Assembly (NCBI GenBank): GCA_035695105.1
Contig: DASSEV010000020.1
Coordinates: 1 to 64,000, forward strand
Reading direction: 5' to 3'
Origin: JAICYJ01 sp035695105
GTDB lineage: Bacteria; Actinomycetota; Thermoleophilia; Gaiellales; JAICJC01
Length of the DNA stretch: 64,000 bases
The notes beneath the pieces are model-generated. The model had not been told where the DNA came from. It saw only the letters and a program-made list of their open reading frames with translations, and did not search any database. The translations under genes were made by a program, and so were the position numbers. Positions 41,851 through 49,911 of the stretch are shown here, piece by piece. Each line of letters begins with the position of its first letter. Within the stretch, counting starts at the first letter, position 1.

Positions 41851-43079
41851 GGTTCCGCCGTCAGCTCCTGCGGAGGCTGCAGCCACAGGATCCATGCCAC
41901 CGGCGAGAGCGCCACCAGCGCCGCGCCCACCGCAAGCGCTCCGACGCCCGAGGTCTCCAGCCCGTAGCCTCCCACCAGCGCCATCGTCGCGCCGGACAGC
42001 GCGGCCACCAGATCGTTGAAGCCGAGCAGCGTCCCGCGCTCCACCGCGCTGGTCAGGTCCGCCATCTGCGCGGTCGCCGCGACGAACGAGATGTTCCAGC
42101 CGATGCCGAGGCCGAACAGCAGCACCGCGGTCGCGGGCACCCCGGTCGTCCACTGCAGGCCGAGCACTGACGCGGCCATCACCAGCAGACCGCCCGCCAG
42201 CGCGGGCCGCCGCCCGATGCGGTCGATCAGCCCTCCGACCACCAGCACCAGCGCGTACATCCCGAGCACGTGCGCCCCGACGATCGGGAACACCGAGTCC
42301 TGGCTGTGGCCGTGCACCTCGACGACGACGTAGCCCGTCAGGTTCATCACCGACACCATCGTCGCGAAGCTCGCCAGCCCGGCGCCCAGCGCGGGCAGCA
42401 CGCCGGGCCGCCGCAGGATCTCGCCGAGAGGTGCCGCGGGCGCCGCCTCCGGCTCGCCGCGCGACCTGCCGAGCCGCACGGCGATGTCCCGGGGATCCGG
42501 CCGCACGAGCAGCATCACGCAGAGGGCGACGAGGGCCACGCCCGCGGCGGCCAGCCACGGCACCGTCAGCGTGCTCGCCTTCACGTCCCGGTTCGCGAAC
42601 ATGGGGCTGAACACCGCCGGCCCGAGCACCGCGCCGAACACGGAGCCGACGAGCACATAGGAGATCCCGCGCGCCCGGCGCTCCGGCTCGTACATATCCC
42701 CGGCGGCCGCCCTGATCAGGAGCGACGTCGCCATTCCCGTTCCGATCAGCACGAAGCCGAGCACCAGGATCGGCACCGACCCGGTGCGGGTCGAGAGCGC
42801 GGTCAGAGCGCAGCCGGCCGATAGCGTCAGGAACCCCGCGGCCAGAACCGGGCGCCTGCCGAACCGGTCCATCGACCGGCCCGCAACCACCGCTGTCAGC
42901 CCCGAGGACGTCAGGAAGATGGCCGGCCCGAGGCCCAGCAGCCCGTGGTGCCCGGTGACGAGCACGAAGGTCAGCGACGAGACCGCCGCCGCCAGCTGCA
43001 GCACCACCGAGTTGACCGCAGTGGTGGACGCGAGCAGGACGGTGTTGCGCCTGACGGTGCGCTGCAGCTCCGCGTCCAT
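41847..43079 (-). CDS. MFS transporter
   Basis: A 410-residue major facilitator with 12 predicted membrane segments. The motif-A loop between TM2 and TM3 is AGRSMDRFGRRPVLAAGF, and its second-half counterpart is GGLIDRIGRRPALAGGL. The family is of the drug/sugar exporter type; the substrate is unknown. ATG at 43079 opens TM1 (MDAELQRTVRRNTVLL); the upstream in-frame stretch overlaps the LigD gene and is not coding. It diverges from the LigD polymerase gene across 40 bp. Confidence 0.9.
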   Translation of the reverse strand: MDAELQRTVRRNTVLLASTTAVNSVVLQLAAAVSSLTFVLVTGHHGLLGLGPAIFLTSSGLTAVVAGRSMDRFGRRPVLAAGFLTLSAGCALTALSTRTGSVPILVLGFVLIGTGMATSLLIRAAAGDMYEPERRARGISYVLVGSVFGAVLGPAVFSPMFANRDVKASTLTVPWLAAAGVALVALCVMLLVRPDPRDIAVRLGRSRGEPEAAPAAPLGEILRRPGVLPALGAGLASFATMVSVMNLTGYVVVEVHGHSQDSVFPIVGAHVLGMYALVLVVGGLIDRIGRRPALAGGLLVMAASVLGLQWTTGVPATAVLLFGLGIGWNISFVAATAQMADLTSAVERGTLLGFNDLVAALSGATMALVGGYGLETSGVGALAVGAALVALSPVAWILWLQPPQELTAEP

Positions 43080-43119
43080 GGGGAGAGCCTCCCACATCGC
43101 CCGCGTATGATCGAGGCCG

Positions 43120-44133
43120 ATGGCGAAGGCCGAGGCAGTCGAGGTCGAGGCGGCGGGGCGCACGCTCCTGCTGTCGAACCCGCAGAAGACGTTCTTCCCG
43201 GAGCGCGGCGAGACCAAGCTCGACCTCGCGCGCTACTACCTCGCCGTCGAGCAGCCGCTGATGCGGGCGCTGGGCGGACGGCCGGTGCTGATGGAGCGCT
43301 ACCCGGACGGCGCCGGTGGGTCGTCGTTCTTCCAGAAGCGGGTGCCGAAGAACGCGCCCGACTGGCTGCAGACCGCGACGGTGCAGACGCCCAACGGCAC
43401 CCCCTCCGAGGCGCTCGTCGCGGCCGACGTCGCGCACATCGTGTGGGCGGTCAACCTCGGCTGCATCGGGCTGCACGTCTGGCCCTACCGCGCGGCCGAC
43501 CCGGAGCACGCCGACCAGCTGCGGATCGACCTCGATCCGTCACCGGGCGTGACGCTCGACATGGTCAAGGAGGCGGCGGCGGAGACGCGCTTGCTGCTGG
43601 CGGAGCTGGGTCTCGACGGCTATCCCAAGACGACGGGGCGGAACGGCATCCATGTGTACCTCGAGGTGACGCCCGATCAGGACTCGATCGTCGTGCGGGA
43701 GGCCGCTGTGGCGCTGGCCCGCGAGCTCGAGCGGCGGCGGCCGGATCTCGTCACCGCGGCGTGGTGGAAGGAGGAGCGGGGGCAGCGGGTGTTCGTGGAC
43801 TTCAACCAGAACGCGCCGCACAAGACCGTGCTCGGCGCCTGGACGGTGCGGCCGCGGGTGGGCGCGCAGGTGTCGACCCCGTTCTCATGGGACGAGCTCG
43901 AGTCGATCGACCCCGACCGGCTGACGATCGAATCGGTGCCGGCCCGCGTTGCCGAGCGGGGCGACCCCTGGCAGCGGATGTCCGATCCGCCGCAGCGGCT
44001 GGAGCCGCTGCTCGAGCTGCATCGCCGCGACATGGCCGCCGGACTGATGGATGCGCCGTGGCCGCCCGTCTACCCGAAGATGCCGAACGAGCCGGCGCGC
44101 GTCGCGCCGAGCCGGGCACGTAAGAGCGACTAG
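43120..44133 (+). CDS. Stand-alone LigD polymerase (primase-type) domain
   Basis: A 337-residue protein consisting only of the archaeo-eukaryotic-primase-like polymerase domain of NHEJ ligase D. The start matches the family (TLLLSNPQKTFFPERGETKLDLARYY). The catalytic DxD is Asp137/Asp139 in LRIDLDPSPG. Other conserved blocks are FQKRVPKNAPDWL, TTGRNGIHVYLEV and VFVDFNQNAPHKTV. It extends or fills broken DNA ends with ribonucleotides or dNTPs. No ligase, nuclease domain or Ku gene is adjacent. The stop overlaps that of the convergent NarL-type regulator by 4 bp. Confidence 0.93.
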   Translation: MAKAEAVEVEAAGRTLLLSNPQKTFFPERGETKLDLARYYLAVEQPLMRALGGRPVLMERYPDGAGGSSFFQKRVPKNAPDWLQTATVQTPNGTPSEALVAADVAHIVWAVNLGCIGLHVWPYRAADPEHADQLRIDLDPSPGVTLDMVKEAAAETRLLLAELGLDGYPKTTGRNGIHVYLEVTPDQDSIVVREAAVALARELERRRPDLVTAAWWKEERGQRVFVDFNQNAPHKTVLGAWTVRPRVGAQVSTPFSWDELESIDPDRLTIESVPARVAERGDPWQRMSDPPQRLEPLLELHRRDMAAGLMDAPWPPVYPKMPNEPARVAPSRARKSD

Positions 44134-44747
44134 AGCCCCTGCCGCCGCGCCCAGATGCCGGCCTGCACCCGGTCGTCGACGCCGATCGTGCGGTAGGCGC
44201 TGGTCAGGTGCGCCTTCACCGTCTTCTCGCTGATGTCGAGCCGGCGCGCGATCTGCTTGTTCGGCAGCCCGTCGGCGACGAGGCCGAGCACCTCCCGCTC
44301 ACGGTCGGTCAGCGACTCCAGCGGCCCCGTCGCCCGCTGCGCCGAGAGCATGGTGCGCGCCGCCCGCGGGTCGATCGGCGATTCCCCACGGGCGGCCGAC
44401 CGAATGGCGCTGATCAGCTCGGCCGGCTCGGTGTCCTTCAGCAGGTAGCCGATCGCGCCCGCGTCCAGCGCTTCGACCACGCGGTCGCGGTCGACGAACG
44501 AGGTCAGCACCAGCACCTGTGCACCCGGGCAGCGCTCACCGATGAGGCGGGTCGCCTCAATGCCGCTCATCCCGGGCATCGACAGATCCATCAGCACGAT
44601 CTCGGGGCGCTGCTCGGCAGCCAGCTCCACGGCTGCCGTCCCGTCGCCGGCTGACCCCACCACCTCGAGGTCGGGCGCGGCGGCGAGCAGCTGGACGAGG
44701 CCGTCCCTGACGATGGTGTGGTCGTCCACGACGAGCACGCGGATCAC
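44130..44747 (-). CDS. NarL/LuxR-family response regulator
   Basis: A 205-residue regulator. The receiver domain has Asp8/Asp9 (VVDDH), the phosphoacceptor Asp54 in IVLMDLSMPGMSG, and LKDTEPAELISAIR with the conserved Lys. A LuxR-type HTH occupies the last 60 residues (LTDREREVLGLVADGLPNKQ, then RRLDISEKTVKAHLTSAYRT). It is the partner of the kinase whose stop overlaps its start by 4 bp. It may bind the palindrome at 46079-46090. Confidence 0.96.
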   Translation of the reverse strand: MIRVLVVDDHTIVRDGLVQLLAAAPDLEVVGSAGDGTAAVELAAEQRPEIVLMDLSMPGMSGIEATRLIGERCPGAQVLVLTSFVDRDRVVEALDAGAIGYLLKDTEPAELISAIRSAARGESPIDPRAARTMLSAQRATGPLESLTDREREVLGLVADGLPNKQIARRLDISEKTVKAHLTSAYRTIGVDDRVQAGIWARRQGL

Positions 44748-46078
44748 CGCAGCGGCACCTCGAGCTCGACGGTCGTGCCCGTTCCCGGCGCCGAGTCGAC
44801 CCGCAGCCTGCCGCCGGCCGCCTCGGACAGATCGCGGAGCATCGAGAGCCCGAGGTGGCCCTCGCTCCGCCGAGCAGCGGCGTCCGCTGCATCGAAGCCG
44901 CGGCCGTCGTCGCGTACACGCAGCGTGACCGCCGTATCGGTCGTGTGTACGTCCAGGTCGACGTGGCCGGCGCCCGCGTGCGAGCCGGCGTTTCGCAGCG
45001 CCTCCTGCGCGGCGCGGAAGACCAGCTGCTCCACCTCGGTCGGCAGCCGCAGGCCGGGCTCGACCTCGACCGACACGTCCACACCGCGGGCCGTGAGTGG
45101 TGCTGCTAGATCGGGCAACGCAGCCGAGAGGCCCTGCTCCTCGAGCGCGGGCGGGTAGATCTCGAGCAGGAGCGACCGCAGCTGGCGGATCGCGCTGCGG
45201 GTACCGGCGGCGCCGTCCTCGAGCGCGTCGCGCAGTTCCGGCTCGGTGTGCTCTCCCTCCAGAGCGGCCGCCATCCGGAACCCGTGGCCGGCCAGCTCCT
45301 GCACCACGCCGTCGTGGAGGCCGGAGGCGATCGCACGCCGCTCGTTGGCCGAGGCGTCGACCGCGTGCTGCAGCGCCAGCTCGCGGTCGCGCTGGGCGTT
45401 TCGCATGCGCCGCGCCATCCAGTAGGCGAGCGGCAGCTGCAGGATCGCCAGCACCAGCAGCGCCAGGATGCCGACCGGCGCGAAGAGCCGCGCGACGCTG
45501 CGGCTGTCGCCGGCGATCGCGCTCGACCGCAGGTACTCCTCGTAGAGCACCGGCGTGCCGTCCTGCGCGCGCAGCCCCAGGTAGACGGAGGTGAGCGACC
45601 CCAGGTTCGTCTCGAACGTGTTCTCCGGCGAGTTGATGTTGGTCGGCTCGGCGGCGGTGGTCTGCGTTCGCAGCGCGGCGCGCTCGTCGGGGCCAAGGGT
45701 GAACGTGCGGCCGATCAGCCGCGGCTCGTCGGAGTAGAGGATCTTCCCGTCGGCGTTCCAGATCTTGATCCGCGCCACGTCGCTGGTCTTCACGCGTGTG
45801 CGGATGGTGTGGTCGAGCCGCGCAAGCGCGGCCGGGTCACCGCGCACGACGCCGGTGGTCAGGGCCGGCTCGACGATCCCTCGGCCGGTGACCGTGGTCA
45901 GGCGCCGCGCGTCGCGAACCGCCTCCTGGTTTGCGAGGCTGCGGAGCGCCAGCGTGGCCGCCACTGCGACCAGGACCAGCACCGCGAGCCCCGATAGGGC
46001 GAACACGGCGACCGGCCGCAGGATGTCGTGCCGCGAGTGCACCCGATCAGCATGCCTCCTGGGAAGCGGCCGCGCCAC
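44744..46078 (-). CDS. NarX/DesK-type sensor histidine kinase
   Basis: A 444-residue membrane kinase. TM1 is about 22-46, the extracytoplasmic sensor about 50-195 (with KIWNADGKILYSDEPRLIGR, a PAS/CACHE-like strand pattern), and TM2 about 200-222. The HisKA_3 dimerisation helix has His255 in ERRAIASGLHDGVVQELAGH, and the HATPase_c domain includes QEALRNAGSHAGA, RVRDDGRGFD and GHLGLSMLRDLSEAAGG. All catalytic motifs are present. Start: GTG at 46078 abuts a 12-bp palindrome; the later GTG at 46039 would free the operator from the leader and is also plausible. Confidence 0.94.
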   Translation of the reverse strand: MARPLPRRHADRVHSRHDILRPVAVFALSGLAVLVLVAVAATLALRSLANQEAVRDARRLTTVTGRGIVEPALTTGVVRGDPAALARLDHTIRTRVKTSDVARIKIWNADGKILYSDEPRLIGRTFTLGPDERAALRTQTTAAEPTNINSPENTFETNLGSLTSVYLGLRAQDGTPVLYEEYLRSSAIAGDSRSVARLFAPVGILALLVLAILQLPLAYWMARRMRNAQRDRELALQHAVDASANERRAIASGLHDGVVQELAGHGFRMAAALEGEHTEPELRDALEDGAAGTRSAIRQLRSLLLEIYPPALEEQGLSAALPDLAAPLTARGVDVSVEVEPGLRLPTEVEQLVFRAAQEALRNAGSHAGAGHVDLDVHTTDTAVTLRVRDDGRGFDAADAAARRSEGHLGLSMLRDLSEAAGGRLRVDSAPGTGTTVELEVPLR

Positions 46079-46102
46079 GGTCCTAGGACCAATGTCTCAT
46101 TG
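46079..46102. promoter_or_regulatory. 12-bp perfect palindrome at the kinase/secreted-protein divergent promoter
   Basis: GGTCCTAGGACC (46079-46090) is a perfect palindrome, followed directly by the inverted repeat CAATG-TCT-CATTG (46090-46102). They sit in the 91-bp region between the kinase start and the secreted protein at 46170. NarL-type regulators often bind short palindromes, so this is a candidate operator for the adjacent pair. Confidence 0.45.
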
Positions 46103-46169
46103 CGACGTGGACCAGGCCGGCGCCACCCTGCATGCGACGCGGCCATCACAAACCAAAGGAGCAGGAACC

Positions 46170-46562
46170 ATGCGTCGATTCATCACCGTCATCTCGTCGT
46201 CCCTCGCGCTGCTGGCGGTGCTCGCCATCGCGGTGCCGGCGGCCTCAGCTGCGGTCCAGCGCCAGATCGCGCTCCATGGCAGCAGCTCGTTCCCCAACGC
46301 CACGGGAACCGCGCAGTACCAGGCCAGCTCCTCGCAGCGGGAGCTGCAGGTCGAGGTCGAGCACATCAAGGTGCTCGTGGGAAAGCACGTGAACATCTTC
46401 GTGAACGGCGCCAAGTGGGCCAGCCCCACGGTGAGCAGCCTTGGCAAGGTCGATGTCAGCCGCAACACGGAGCTGGGCCAGTCCGTGCCCACGATCAAGA
46501 GCGGCTCTACCGTGCGGGTGCGCACGCTGGGCGGCACGCTGATCGCAGGCGGCACGTTCTAG
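46170..46562 (+). CDS. Small secreted protein
   Basis: A 130-residue exported protein. A signal peptide (MRRFITVISSSLALLAVLAI, cleavage after PAASA) precedes a mature domain of about 100 residues: VQRQIALHGSSSFPNATGTAQY, then LQVEVEHIKVLVGKHVNIFVN, KVDVSRNTELGQSVPTI and VRVRTLGGTLIAGG. It is a small beta-sandwich by pattern. No named family known to me, though similar small secreted proteins of actinobacteria carry the ENVNIFVNG-like block. Shine-Dalgarno AAAGGAG. Divergent from the NarXL-type operon and the likely target of its palindrome. Confidence 0.8.
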   Translation: MRRFITVISSSLALLAVLAIAVPAASAAVQRQIALHGSSSFPNATGTAQYQASSSQRELQVEVEHIKVLVGKHVNIFVNGAKWASPTVSSLGKVDVSRNTELGQSVPTIKSGSTVRVRTLGGTLIAGGTF

Positions 46563-46580
46563 AGAGAGAGGCGGGTAGCG

Positions 46581-46612
46581 GGCGGGGCGGGGAGGTGATC
46601 CCCCGCCCCGCC
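46581..46612. terminator. Strong GC hairpin between convergent genes
   Basis: GGCGGGGCGGGG (46581-46592) and CCCCGCCCCGCC (46601-46612) form a perfect 12-bp stem with an 8-nt loop. It lies between the ends of two convergent genes (46562 and 46622) and probably terminates both. Confidence 0.75.
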
Positions 46613-46621
46613 ACCGGCCTG

Positions 46622-46885
46622 TCAGCCGCCGCTGATCGCCGCGATCACGTCGACCCGCGCACCGTCCGCGATCGGCGTGTCGAGCGCCGCCCGCTCGCGA
46701 TCGACGTAGACGTTGATGTGGGGGCGAAGCGCCGGGCCCTCCTGGCAGAGCCGGTCGCGCAGCCCGGGCCAGCGGGCATCGAGCCGCTCGAATGCCTCGT
46801 CGACGGTGGCTGCCTCCACGTCGACTGTGCGCGGCAGGTCGGTGTACATCGACGGCAGCGTGGCCGGCAGGTGCACCGTCGCCAT
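46622..46885 (-). CDS. MoaD/ThiS-family sulfur-carrier protein
   Basis: An 87-residue ubiquitin-fold protein ending in the Gly-Gly terminus (VDVIAAISGG) needed for adenylation and thiocarboxylation. The sequence ATVHLPATLPSMYTDLPRTV followed by RPHINVYVDRERAALDTPI is MoaD-like. It starts 2 bp after the stop of the BNR-repeat gene, so the two are one unit. In molybdopterin synthesis MoaD partners MoaE, but no moa gene is nearby. It may serve another sulfur-transfer pathway. Confidence 0.88.
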   Translation of the reverse strand: MATVHLPATLPSMYTDLPRTVDVEAATVDEAFERLDARWPGLRDRLCQEGPALRPHINVYVDRERAALDTPIADGARVDVIAAISGG

Positions 46886-46887
46886 GG

Positions 46888-47970
46888 CTACTCCACCACC
46901 GCCACCGAGACCGAGGCGATCGCCGGCAGGTAGCTCGCGATCTCCGTCCAGCTTTCGCCCTCGTCGCTGCTCGCGAAGACCTGGCCGGTGCTGGTGCCGA
47001 AGTAGAGGCCGGGCACGTCGAGATCGTCGATCGCCATGCCCTCGCGCAGGACGCCGAGATGGGCGTTGGCGTGGGGCAGCCCCTGGTCGAGGCGCTGCCA
47101 CGAGGAGCCGGCGTTGCGGGTGCGCCAGACCGCGGCGTGGCCGTCGGGCATCATGCGGCCGTGGCCCGGGTCGAGCGGGATCACGTAGAAGCTGTCGCGG
47201 TCGTGCGGATGGGCGGCCGCGGCGAAGCCGAAGTCGGTCGGCAGGCCCTCGGTGATCTCGGTCCAGGACATGCCGCCGTCGTCGCTGCGGTGCATCCCGC
47301 AGTGGTTCTGCTGGTACATGCGCGAGTGGTCGGCCGGCGACATGACGAGCTTGTGGACGCAGAATCCGACCTCGTCGTACTCCCGCGGCCATGCGGCGCG
47401 CAGGCCGCTGTTGCGCGGCGTCCAGGTCGACCCGTTGTCGGTCGTCTCGAAGATGCCGATGCCCTGGATGATGATCCAGTAGTGGTCGCGGCGCTCGGGG
47501 TCGGCCAGGATCGCGGGCATGCCGAGGTGGCCGGGCGGCTGGTTCGAGGGGACATTCCAGATCTCGCGGGCGGGCTGGTCGTCGAGCGTGGAGAGCAGCG
47601 ACCAGGTCGCCCCCTGGTCGACGCTCTCGAACAGGCCGGCCGCCTCGGCGCCAGCCAGCAGCCGGCCGTGTGACGCGGTCAGCCCGGAGATCTTCGAGAG
47701 CTTGAGCTCGCCTTCGTCGCCGTACGAGAGGCCCTCGCTGGAGAGCGTCCAGCTCTCGCCCATGTCGGGGCTGCGCCAGACGCCGGCGCCGTGCCACTCG
47801 CTGGCCGCCGCGGCGTAGAGCGCGCCCGACTCCGCGTCGCGGATCGCGCGGTAGACCGGCCAGCCGTCGCAGTAGGGCCCGCGCATGTCCCAGCTGCGGC
47901 GGTCGCTGTCGCTCTCGAGGATGAAGCAGCCCTTGCGGGTTCCGACGAGCAGGACGACTCTGGATGGCAT
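46888..47970 (-). CDS. BNR/sialidase-like beta-propeller protein
   Basis: A 360-residue protein with repeated Asp-box blades: SPDMGESWTLS, SVDQGATWSLL, TTDNGSTWTPR, SDDGGMSWTEI, RNAGSSWQRL and SSDEGESWTEI (SxDxGxxW). These are the marks of BNR/VPS10/sialidase-type propellers. It has no signal peptide: the start MPSRVVLLVGTRKGCFILESD leads directly into the first blade. Catalytic sialidase residues are not evident. The tight pairing with a MoaD-like protein recurs in bacterial genomes as far as I recall, but the function is unknown. Confidence 0.85.
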   Translation of the reverse strand: MPSRVVLLVGTRKGCFILESDSDRRSWDMRGPYCDGWPVYRAIRDAESGALYAAAASEWHGAGVWRSPDMGESWTLSSEGLSYGDEGELKLSKISGLTASHGRLLAGAEAAGLFESVDQGATWSLLSTLDDQPAREIWNVPSNQPPGHLGMPAILADPERRDHYWIIIQGIGIFETTDNGSTWTPRNSGLRAAWPREYDEVGFCVHKLVMSPADHSRMYQQNHCGMHRSDDGGMSWTEITEGLPTDFGFAAAAHPHDRDSFYVIPLDPGHGRMMPDGHAAVWRTRNAGSSWQRLDQGLPHANAHLGVLREGMAIDDLDVPGLYFGTSTGQVFASSDEGESWTEIASYLPAIASVSVAVVE

Positions 47971-48042
47971 GGCGGCACTCCCTGGGTTCGTGGTCAGAAG
48001 GGTTGACCGGCGAACACGGCCGAACTCATCGCCACGATAGCG

Positions 48043-48708
48043 CTACGCGACCAGGAGCTCAGGCGAGTCGTTGCGCACGCTGTTCACGGCAGGCGATGCG
48101 AGCGCCGCCGTCATCAGCCCGGCCGGGTACGCGCGCAGCATGGAGAGCGCGTGCTCGACGCTGACGGCGGGGTCGAGCCAGTCCTCCTCGGCCTGGTCGC
48201 CGAGGATCGCGGGCATGCGGTCGTGGACGGGAGCGACCAGCCCGTTCGCGCCGGTGGTGATGATGGTCGCGCTCTCGATCTGCTCGCCGGTCTCGCGGTC
48301 GGTCCACCTGGCCCAGAGCCCGGCGAAGCCGAACACCGCGCGGTCGAGCAGCGAGAACCGCACGGGCTGCTTCGTGCCGTCCGGCATCACGCGCCATTCG
48401 TAGAACCCGTCCGCGACGATCAGGCAGCGGCCGGTGCGAAGCAGCGAGCGGTATGCGGGGCGCTCGGTGAGGGTCTCGGCGCGGGCGTTGATCATCTCGT
48501 AGGCGAGCTTCCGGTCCTTGGCCCAGGCGGGGATCAGCCCGAAGCGCAGGAGCGCCGCCTCGTCGGCGCCGTCCCCGCCGCGACGGACGCCGAGCATGGA
48601 CTGGCCCGGAGCGATGTTGAATCGCGGGCGCCAGTCGAACGGGATGTCGAGCGAGTAGGCCCGGATCACGGCATCCGGATCCGCGCCGTTGGTGAAGCGT
48701 CCGCACAT
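48043..48708 (-). CDS. yedK: SRAP/YedK abasic-site DNA-protein crosslinker
   Basis: A 221-residue SOS response-associated peptidase (HMCES/YedK) protein. After removal of Met1 the catalytic Cys2 (MCGRFTNG) forms a thiazolidine link with abasic sites in single-stranded DNA. The other active-site residues are present: Asn74 (INARAET), Glu104 (GFYEWR) and His162 (VHDRMP). Length matches the family. ATG at 48708 is fixed by the need for Cys at position 2; an upstream in-frame start would abolish it. It is a single leftward gene, and the 222-bp gap before the ureohydrolase holds no other gene. Confidence 0.96.
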   Translation of the reverse strand: MCGRFTNGADPDAVIRAYSLDIPFDWRPRFNIAPGQSMLGVRRGGDGADEAALLRFGLIPAWAKDRKLAYEMINARAETLTERPAYRSLLRTGRCLIVADGFYEWRVMPDGTKQPVRFSLLDRAVFGFAGLWARWTDRETGEQIESATIITTGANGLVAPVHDRMPAILGDQAEEDWLDPAVSVEHALSMLRAYPAGLMTAALASPAVNSVRNDSPELLVA

Positions 48709-48930
48709 GGCCCCGACTGTAGAGACGCTCGCGGACGTCACAATCGGTCACGGATTGGTGCCGGTCTTCCCGCCGACCGGACACCGTGCTTTGAGACCGC
48801 TGGGCCGGCCCGGCTCGGCCGTCCGGCCCGGTGCGAGTGCCGCGGCTTGCCGAGCGCCGCAGGCCGGCAGCCGTCAGAATCCGCCGACTGTCCGACTCGT
48901 CCCGCCCGGTGGCGGTGGAAGGAGCCTCCC

Positions 48931-49911
48931 ATGATCGATCCCCAGCGCCGCTGGGCGGCATACGCCGACGGCAAGCCCGATTACGCCGGACTGCTCACCT
49001 ACGGCGGCCTGCCCTACACCGAGGACGTCTCCGACCTCGAGGGCGTCGACGTCGCCATCGTCGGCGCGCCCATGGACGAGCTCGTGTCCGACCGTCCCGG
49101 CACCCGCTTCGGCCCGCGCGCGATCCGCGCCGCCAGCGCGCCGCACGGCGTCCACCTGGAGGCTGGGGTGGACGCCTTCGAGGTGCTGGGGGTGGTCGAC
49201 TACGGCGACGCGCCGATCCTCCCCGCCGACCCCGAAGCCTCGCATGCAGCCATCTCTGCGCTCGTCGCCGAGGTGGCCGCTGCCGGGGCGATGCCGGTCG
49301 TGCTCGGCGGCGACCACTCCATCGCCCAGCCGGAGGGCGAGGGCCTGGCCCAGGTGCACGGGCCGATCGGGATGATCCACTTCGACACGCACACCGACAC
49401 GGCGACGCACCTCTGGGACGTGAAGCGGTCGCACGGCACCCCGATGTACTGGCTGGTGGAGGACGGCCACGTCGACCCGCGCCGCTACGTGCAGATCGGG
49501 CTGCGGGGATACTGGCCGGGCGAGGCCGAGTTCGGCTGGCAGCGTGAGCGCGGCATCACGTCGTTCTTCGCCCACGACGTGCGCGACCGCGGCATCCGCG
49601 AGGTGGTCGAGGAGGCGATCGCGATCGTCGGCGCCGGGCCCGTGCTGCTCACCGTCGACGTCGACGTGCTCGACCCCGCCTTCGCACCGGGAACCGGCAC
49701 GCCGGAGCCCGGCGGGCTGACGCCGCGGGAGCTGCTCTGGGCGTGCCGCACCGTCGCCGCGAGCGTCGACCTGGTCGGCTCCGACGTGGTCGAAGTGGCC
49801 CCCACGGGCGTTGGCTCGGCCGACGTCACGGCACTTGTCGCCGAGCGCGTCGTGCGGGAGACTCTTACCGGCGTCGCGGTGCGCCGCGGCTCCTCGACGA
49901 AGGGGGAATGA
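48931..49911 (+). CDS. Ureohydrolase (agmatinase/guanidinobutyrase-like)
   Basis: A 326-residue binuclear-manganese ureohydrolase. Metal ligands are visible in order: His129 (GGDHS), Asp152/His154/Asp156 (FDTHTDT) and Asp243/Asp245 (TVDVDVLDPAF). The closing block APGTGTPEPGG is typical. It hydrolyses a guanidino compound (agmatine, guanidinobutyrate or a relative) to urea and an amine; substrate cannot be fixed. Shine-Dalgarno GGAAGGAG before ATG 48931. Its stop overlaps the start of the secreted phosphoesterase (ATGA). Confidence 0.9.
   Translation: MIDPQRRWAAYADGKPDYAGLLTYGGLPYTEDVSDLEGVDVAIVGAPMDELVSDRPGTRFGPRAIRAASAPHGVHLEAGVDAFEVLGVVDYGDAPILPADPEASHAAISALVAEVAAAGAMPVVLGGDHSIAQPEGEGLAQVHGPIGMIHFDTHTDTATHLWDVKRSHGTPMYWLVEDGHVDPRRYVQIGLRGYWPGEAEFGWQRERGITSFFAHDVRDRGIREVVEEAIAIVGAGPVLLTVDVDVLDPAFAPGTGTPEPGGLTPRELLWACRTVAASVDLVGSDVVEVAPTGVGSADVTALVAERVVRETLTGVAVRRGSSTKGE

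Noticed and set aside
48709..48930. Guanidine riboswitch ahead of the ureohydrolase
   Set aside because: Neither the ACGR loops of class II nor the class III core is seen; the gap shows no convincing structure.
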